A stretch of 64,000 bases of DNA, taken from Pseudomonas panipatensis (GTDB lineage Bacteria > Pseudomonadota > Gammaproteobacteria > Pseudomonadales > Pseudomonadaceae). Below, piece after piece: positions 58,382 to 64,000 of this stretch. The notes under the pieces are model-generated. The model ran no database searches. It was not told the origin of the DNA and worked only from the letters and a program-made list of their open reading frames with translations. The first letter of the stretch is position 1, and each line of letters begins with the position of its first letter. Made by a program: the position numbers and the translations under genes. Location of the stretch: the NCBI RefSeq assembly GCF_900099785.1, contig NZ_FNDS01000001.1, positions 62,001 to 126,000 of the forward strand, read 5' to 3'.

Positions 58382-59251
58382 TCAGCGGCCACCGAGCAGG
58401 CGCTGCCACAACGCCGCTTCCTCGGTCAGCAACGCGCGCAGCGCGTCGGCCGGCTGGCGCAGCATCGGGCAGACAGCGCTCAGCCGGTCGAAGGCCGGCA
58501 GGCGCTGCAGGGACTCGGCGGCCAGCTGTGGATCGCGCAGGTGGTGGGCGACCTGCACCAGGTCGGCGAGATCGGCCGCGCCATCGTGCTGGCGCGCCCA
58601 GTGGGTGCGCTGGCGGGCGCATTCGATCATCACCGTGGGCAGTTTCCAGACGGTCATGATGACCACGCCGATGTCGCCGGACAGCCATTCGCAGAGCTGT
58701 TGCAGCGCCTCTGGTTCGCGCGGGTAATGCGGCCAGCGCTCCAGTTCGGCGAGCAGCGGCAGGCTGCCGACATCCTGCAACAGGCCGCCGAGCATGGCGT
58801 CGTCGACGTCGGCCACCTGGCTGTGCTGGGCCAGGATGGCGCTGAAGGCGGCGCGCTCCAGCGCGGCTTTCCAGCGTGCGCGGAAGAGCCGTTGCAGCGC
58901 CGGTTCCTTGCCGATATAGAGGTTGCGCACGCCGAAGCTGAACACCAGGTTGCCCAGCCGGCGCGTGCCGAGGCGCGCCAGCACGTCGCGCAGCGAAGCG
59001 CAGGGCCGGCTGCCGCGCAGCAGCGGGCTATCGGCGAACTGCATCAGGTAGGCGGCCAGCGGCGGGTCGGCATTGATCACGCGCGCCAATTGCTCCAGCG
59101 AGCTGCGTGGATCGCTCAGCAAGCGACGGATACGCAGTTGCGCCTCGGGCATTTGCGGAATCTTCGCCTCGCCTTTCAGAAAGCGGTTGTACAGGGCGAA
59201 GCGCAGCGCCTCAGCCGCCAGGGGCTTGCTGGAAGGTTCCATGGAGTCCAT
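58382..59251 (-). CDS. HDOD domain protein
   Basis: An approximately 289-residue HDOD protein (a signal-output domain related to HD but lacking phosphodiesterase ligands). Characteristic segments are [40 protein letters not shown] and [20 protein letters not shown], where HD-type His-Asp is replaced by Gln-Asp. It likely acts in signalling by protein contact. Start is uncertain: several in-frame ATGs exist (59242, 59251, 59311 and 59323), and I chose 59251 because the ung promoter lies just upstream. It ends seven bases from the AraC stop. Confidence 0.75.
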   Translation of the reverse strand: MDSMEPSSKPLAAEALRFALYNRFLKGEAKIPQMPEAQLRIRRLLSDPRSSLEQLARVINADPPLAAYLMQFADSPLLRGSRPCASLRDVLARLGTRRLGNLVFSFGVRNLYIGKEPALQRLFRARWKAALERAAFSAILAQHSQVADVDDAMLGGLLQDVGSLPLLAELERWPHYPREPEALQQLCEWLSGDIGVVIMTVWKLPTVMIECARQRTHWARQHDGAADLADLVQVAHHLRDPQLAAESLQRLPAFDRLSAVCPMLRQPADALRALLTEEAALWQRLLGGR

Positions 59252-59264
59252 TGCAAAGGCCGGA

Positions 59265-59293
59265 TTGACAAGGGGCACGGGCTTTTCTAGGGT
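59265..59293 (+). promoter_or_regulatory. Sigma-70-type promoter of ung
   Basis: TTGACA (59265-59270) is a perfect -35 and TAGGGT (59288-59293) a partial -10, with the ideal 17-base spacer. A start near 59300 would leave a 22-base leader before the ung ATG. Confidence 0.65.
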
Positions 59294-59321
59294 GCGCCGG
59301 GCATGTTCCATCAGGTGTCCC

Positions 59322-60017
59322 ATGAGCGCGAGCGACGATCGTATCAAACTGGAGGAAAGCTGGAAGGCTGCCCTTCGCGAAGAGTTCGACAAACCCTATA
59401 TGCAGGAACTCAGCGAATTCCTGCGTAGCGAGAAGGCCGCCGGCAAGGTGATCTTTCCGCCGGGGCCGTTGATCTTCAATGCGCTGAACTCCACGCCGCT
59501 GGACAAGGTCAAGGTGGTCATCATCGGTCAGGACCCCTACCACGGTCCGGGCCAGGCCCATGGCCTGTGCTTCTCGGTACAGCCGGGCGTGCCGACGCCG
59601 CCGTCGCTGCAGAACATCTATAAGGAGCTGCAGCGCGATCTGAACATCCCGATTCCCGACCACGGCTACCTGCAGCACTGGGCGGAGCAGGGCGTGTTGC
59701 TGCTCAACACCTCGCTGACGGTCGAGCAGGCGCGCGCCGGTTCGCACGCCAATGCCGGCTGGCAGCGTTTCACCGACCGCGTCATCGAAGTGATCAACGA
59801 GCGCTGCGACGGCCTGGTGTTCCTGCTCTGGGGCTCGCACGCGCAGAGCAAGCAGAAGCTGATCGACCCGCACAAGCACCTGATCCTCAAGTCGGCGCAT
59901 CCGTCGCCGCTGTCGGCCTACCGCGGCTTCCTCGGCAACGGCCACTTCAGCCGCACCAACAAGTTCCTCGAACAGCACGGCAAGGCGCCGATCGACTGGG
60001 CGCTGCCGGCGCTTTGA
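59322..60017 (+). CDS. ung: Uracil-DNA glycosylase
   Basis: A 231-residue family 1 uracil-DNA glycosylase. The catalytic water-activating loop [16 protein letters not shown] is at 69-84 (Asp71), [20 protein letters not shown] the uracil-binding region and [20 protein letters not shown] the DNA-intercalation loop. It removes uracil from DNA to start base-excision repair. The ATG 59322 is chosen as the first Met giving the standard N-terminus ([15 protein letters not shown]); a longer frame runs into the HDOD gene on the other strand. It has its own promoter. The neighbouring terminator at 60093 serves the opposite gene. Confidence 0.95.
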   Translation: MSASDDRIKLEESWKAALREEFDKPYMQELSEFLRSEKAAGKVIFPPGPLIFNALNSTPLDKVKVVIIGQDPYHGPGQAHGLCFSVQPGVPTPPSLQNIYKELQRDLNIPIPDHGYLQHWAEQGVLLLNTSLTVEQARAGSHANAGWQRFTDRVIEVINERCDGLVFLLWGSHAQSKQKLIDPHKHLILKSAHPSPLSAYRGFLGNGHFSRTNKFLEQHGKAPIDWALPAL

Positions 60018-60092
60018 AGGGTCGTTCAGCGCCGCCCGCCAGTCTGGCCTGATCGTGCGGCTTCCCTAGGGCGGAGCCGCAGCCGTCCGGGC

Positions 60093-60118
60093 AAAAAAAG
60101 ACCCGCGCGAGGCGGGTC
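60093..60118 (-). terminator. Rho-independent terminator of the second HDOD gene
   Basis: GACCCGC (60100-60106) and GCGGGTC (60112-60118) form a stem with a short loop. On the minus strand it is followed by seven T (60093-60099). It lies 50 bases past the minus-strand stop at 60168. Confidence 0.88.
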
Positions 60119-60167
60119 ATGTCCGTCGCCACGGCAGCCCGTGGCGTTCGTGTTCGTCCGGCGCCGC

Positions 60168-61004
60168 TTACTGCAGCATGCTCATGGCCGCTTCCATGGC
60201 GGCGGAGAGGTCTTCGTCGGCCTTGAGGTCGGCGTGCGGGTCCAGACCGAGCTTGGCGAACGCGGGAATCTTGCTCCAGTCCAGCTCGGTGTAGGGGTGC
60301 TGGGTGCCGAGAAGGCTCTGCAGGGTGGCTACCTGGACGATGTCCACGTAGTCGACCCGGACCGAATCGCGATTGAAGTCCAGATGCTGGCCGGGTACCG
60401 CGGCGATGGGCGCGGGGAACTCCCAGGTCTTGAGGATGCGGTCGCCGATCAGCGGATGGATGCGCTCGATCACATGGTTGAGGCTGATGGAGTCGGCGAG
60501 CAGCTCGCTGTGTTCCTCGGCGTAGGTGAGGATCGGCAGCACACCGATCTGGTGCACCAGTCCGGCCAGGGTCGCCTGGTCCGGCATCAGCCGAGTGTAG
60601 TGGCGGCAGAGCGCATGGCAGATGCCGGCGATCTCGGTGCTCTTGTTCCACACCTCGCGCATCTTGCGATCGACCACGTCGGAGGTGGCCTGGAACATCT
60701 GCTCCATGGCCAGGCCGGTGGCCAGGTTGCTGGTGTAATTGATGCCGAGGCGGCCGATGGCCATCTGCAGGTCGGTGATTTCCTTGTTGGTGCGCAGCAA
60801 CGGGCTGTTCACCACCTTGATGATGCGCGCGGTGAGGGCGGCATCGTTGCCGATCACCCGGCTCAGGTCCTGGATGCTGACATCCGGGTCTTCCGCCGCC
60901 TCGCGGACCCGCAGCGCCACTTCCGGCAGGGTCGGCAGCACCAGCTCGTCGTTATCGATGGCCCGCAGCAGTTCCTGTTGTACTTTTTCGGCAAGCTTGC
61001 TCAT
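60168..61004 (-). CDS. HDOD domain protein
   Basis: A 278-residue HDOD protein. After an N-terminal helix (MSKLAEKVQQELLRAIDNDE) come LPTLPEVALRVREAAEDPDV, LSRVIGNDAALTARIIKVVN and LAGLVHQIGVLPILTYAEEH, where HD-type His is retained as His-Gln rather than His-Asp, so no phosphohydrolase activity is expected. It is a putative regulator of signalling or stress. ATG 61004 has an AAGGAAC ribosome site; a longer start at 61046 is less likely. It differs in sequence from the HDOD gene at 58382 beyond the shared domain, so they are not a recent duplication. Confidence 0.82.
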   Translation of the reverse strand: MSKLAEKVQQELLRAIDNDELVLPTLPEVALRVREAAEDPDVSIQDLSRVIGNDAALTARIIKVVNSPLLRTNKEITDLQMAIGRLGINYTSNLATGLAMEQMFQATSDVVDRKMREVWNKSTEIAGICHALCRHYTRLMPDQATLAGLVHQIGVLPILTYAEEHSELLADSISLNHVIERIHPLIGDRILKTWEFPAPIAAVPGQHLDFNRDSVRVDYVDIVQVATLQSLLGTQHPYTELDWSKIPAFAKLGLDPHADLKADEDLSAAMEAAMSMLQ

Positions 61005-61060
61005 GGCTGTTCCTTGGTGGGGCCGGGCTCCCCGCCCGGCAGGCAATTCGATTGAGCGGA

Positions 61061-62005
61061 TCAGCGCTGGATTTCGCGGTCGCTGTCCAGCACGTAAGGC
61101 AAGTCGAGCAGGCGCAGCGCCGGACCCTCTTCGGCCTGCCCCAGGCGGATGCGCCCGTCGGCGACGGCGTCGTCCTGCAGCACGGCGAGCAACTCGATGG
61201 CATCGCCGGCGCGGGCGGCCAGCACCACTTCACCGACACTGCTGCCGTGCACCGGCGAGAACAGCTCGCTGCCCGGTGCGGGCAACTCGCCGGCATCCAG
61301 CGCCAGGCGGTACAGGCGGCGCTTGAGGCGGCCGAGGTACTGCATGCGCGCGACGATCTCCTGGCCGGTGTAACAGCCTTTCTTGAAACTGACGCCGCCC
61401 ACGGCCTGCAGGTTGATCATCTGCGGGATGAACAGCTCGCGGGTGGCGCCGAAGACCTGGCCGACGCCTGCGCGGATCTGAGCCAGCAGCCAATCGTTGA
61501 GGCTGCCTTCGCCGAGACTGGCGGCCAAGCGCTCGCGTACCTCGCTGGCCCGCGCGGCGGGCACCCAGAGTTCGGCGCGATCCTCTCCCAGGCGCACCGC
61601 GAGCAACTGGCCGGCGCGCGCCACGCCATCGACCTGGGCCGGCAGGCGCATGTCCAGGCTGGCGAGGACGGCTTCGCCGCCGACCAGGCCGAAGCGCGCC
61701 CAGGTGGCACTGTCGTCGCTCAGGCTGGCCTTCGAGAAGACCGCGTATTTCTTCAGGTCCGCCAGTTGCGCTTCAAGCAGCTCGCTGGCCATGGCGAGCA
61801 GGTAGCCGTCGCCTTCGGCGAGTATGCGGAAACTCGACGTCATGCGTCCCTTGGGCGTGCAACGCGCGCCCAGGCTGGCGGTTTCGGCATCGAGGTAATT
61901 GAGATTGCAGGTCAGCTGGCCTTGCAGGAACTTGGCGGCGTCCACGCCTCGGACGGCGAGGACCCCTTCGTGGGTCAGGGCGGTGTAGAACGCGGAGTCG
62001 GCCAT
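61061..62005 (-). CDS. ygfZ: tRNA-modifying folate-binding protein YgfZ
   Basis: A 314-residue GCVT-fold protein. The diagnostic motif KGCYTGQEIVARMQYLG is at about 206-222, with the essential Cys, and the N-terminus reads ALTHEGVLAVRGVDAAKFLQ then GQLTCNL. YgfZ binds folate and supports iron-sulfur proteins and tRNA modification. ATG 62005 was preferred over ATG 62041 because the conserved N-terminus starts there. It is divergent from sdhE and lies in the same place as PA0758. The promoter is in the intergenic segment shared with sdhE. Confidence 0.9.
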   Translation of the reverse strand: MADSAFYTALTHEGVLAVRGVDAAKFLQGQLTCNLNYLDAETASLGARCTPKGRMTSSFRILAEGDGYLLAMASELLEAQLADLKKYAVFSKASLSDDSATWARFGLVGGEAVLASLDMRLPAQVDGVARAGQLLAVRLGEDRAELWVPAARASEVRERLAASLGEGSLNDWLLAQIRAGVGQVFGATRELFIPQMINLQAVGGVSFKKGCYTGQEIVARMQYLGRLKRRLYRLALDAGELPAPGSELFSPVHGSSVGEVVLAARAGDAIELLAVLQDDAVADGRIRLGQAEEGPALRLLDLPYVLDSDREIQR

Positions 62006-62170
62006 TGCGGATCGCTGGAAGAAAGTTAGGGTCGCCATCATAGAGCCGGGGCCTGCGCTTGTCAGCGGGTGCCGGCGGGCGGGGGCATGCGTATAATGCG
62101 GCTGCTTTCACGGATACCGGACAGGCGCCGGTCCGTGGAACTTCCGATGTAGCGCCGAGGACCCCCGCAG

Positions 62171-62425
62171 ATGACCGATGAAACCGAACTGAAACGACTC
62201 TTCTGGCACAGCCGCCGCGGCATGCTGGAGCTGGACGTGCTGCTGGTGCCCTTCGTGCAGGAGGTCTATCCAGGCCTGGATGCCGAGAACCAGGCACGCT
62301 TCCGCAAGCTGCTGGAATGCGAAGACCAGGACATGTTCGGCTGGTTCATGCAGCGGGGCGAGCCGGAAGACGCCGACCTGCGCCACATCGTGCGCATGAT
62401 CCTGGACCGTGTCCAACCGAAGTGA
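62171..62425 (+). CDS. sdhE: FAD assembly factor SdhE
   Basis: An 84-residue protein of the SdhE/YgfY family. The conserved RGMLELD (Arg16-Gly17-x-x-Glu20) is the defining RGxxE motif that binds the flavoprotein, and [16 protein letters not shown] is also typical. It promotes covalent flavinylation of succinate dehydrogenase and fumarate reductase. It overlaps ygfX by 17 bases and is divergent from ygfZ. The flavoenzyme nadB lies downstream on the opposite strand. Confidence 0.93.
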   Translation: MTDETELKRLFWHSRRGMLELDVLLVPFVQEVYPGLDAENQARFRKLLECEDQDMFGWFMQRGEPEDADLRHIVRMILDRVQPK

Positions 62426-62829
62426 TGCCTTCGAATGCCGCTGGCGCCCCTCGGGGCAATTGCTGGCGGCCTATCTCGTCGCGCTGATCCTGGCCGTTGC
62501 GGCGCTCTGCCTGGCGGCCATCGAAGCGCTATGGCAGGGCCTGGGATTGCTCCTCTGCCTGGGGCACGGGCTATGGGTCTTGCCGCGGCACATCCTGTTG
62601 CGCAGTCCGCACGCCTATGGCGCCTTGCGTCACGATGCCGGCGGCTGGCAGTTGTGGAGTGCGGCGCATGGCTGGCAGGCAGTGCAACTGCGTCCTGACA
62701 GCCTGGCGCTGCCCGCATTGATCGTTCTGCGTTTCCGCCTGCCCGGCAGCCGCTGGAGCCGGGGGCTGTGCCTGCCCGCCGACAGCCTGACGGCGGAAGC
62801 GCACCGGCGCTTGCGCCTGCGGCTGCGCT

Positions 62830-64000
<1,171 letters not shown>

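Overview
The window is high-GC DNA from a gammaproteobacterium, most likely a Pseudomonas of the P. aeruginosa group. The right third (about 48.4-64 kb) has the gene content and order I recall from P. aeruginosa PAO1 around PA0737-PA0761: small lipoprotein, sdsB1/sdsA1, NAD(P)-binding protein, 3-hydroxyisobutyrate-type dehydrogenase, two crotonase-fold enzymes, acyl-CoA dehydrogenase, AraC regulator, ung, ygfZ, sdhE and nadB. The left two thirds are more accessory. I see no tRNA, rRNA, CRISPR array or intact insertion sequence.

0-20.5 kb is a large catabolic region that I cannot match to a described pathway. It has two LysR regulators (one cut by the window edge), an amidohydrolase, a GlcG/HbpS-like protein, an NTF2-like protein and an alpha/beta hydrolase of the C-C bond hydrolase type. 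These are followed by a two-domain extradiol-type (VOC) dioxygenase, a Rieske ferredoxin and a flavin monooxygenase. Next come DUF1302, DUF1329, a YCF48/BNR-repeat protein and an MMPL/RND transporter, then a tight run of MFS, SDR, cupin, FAH-family hydrolase, epimerase and cyclase-type hydrolase genes. Together they suggest uptake of a hydrophobic ring compound, hydroxylation, meta cleavage, C-C hydrolysis and processing of the chain.

20.6-28 kb holds an ArsB/NhaD-type transporter and a persulfide/sulfide module: TSUP exporter, rhodanese/phosphatase-like domain fused to sulfide:quinone oxidoreductase, persulfide dioxygenase, and a divergent peroxiredoxin plus an ArsR regulator with cysteines placed as in SqrR/BigR. 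phaG, linking fatty-acid synthesis to polyhydroxyalkanoate, follows. 28.5-38 kb holds a periplasmic binding protein coupled to a large membrane HD-GYP protein, two different L,D-transpeptidases, an RsuA-type pseudouridine synthase and two DUF membrane proteins.

38-48.2 kb is a complete guanidine-nitrogen operon on the minus strand. From a candidate sigma-54 promoter the order is guanidine-I (ykkC) riboswitch, ABC binding protein, permease, ATPase, two urea-carboxylase-associated proteins (carboxyguanidine deiminase subunits), biotin-dependent guanidine/urea carboxylase and allophanate hydrolase. The layout implies control by both nitrogen status and guanidine.

48.4-64 kb is core-like: SDS hydrolysis, a valine/branched acyl-CoA operon without the aldehyde dehydrogenase I expected, uracil-DNA glycosylase between two HDOD genes, and ygfZ, sdhE, ygfX and nadB (truncated by the window). 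Dispersed palindromic repeats of several families sit between genes, including a nearly perfect 97-bp tandem duplication at 2.6-2.8 kb.
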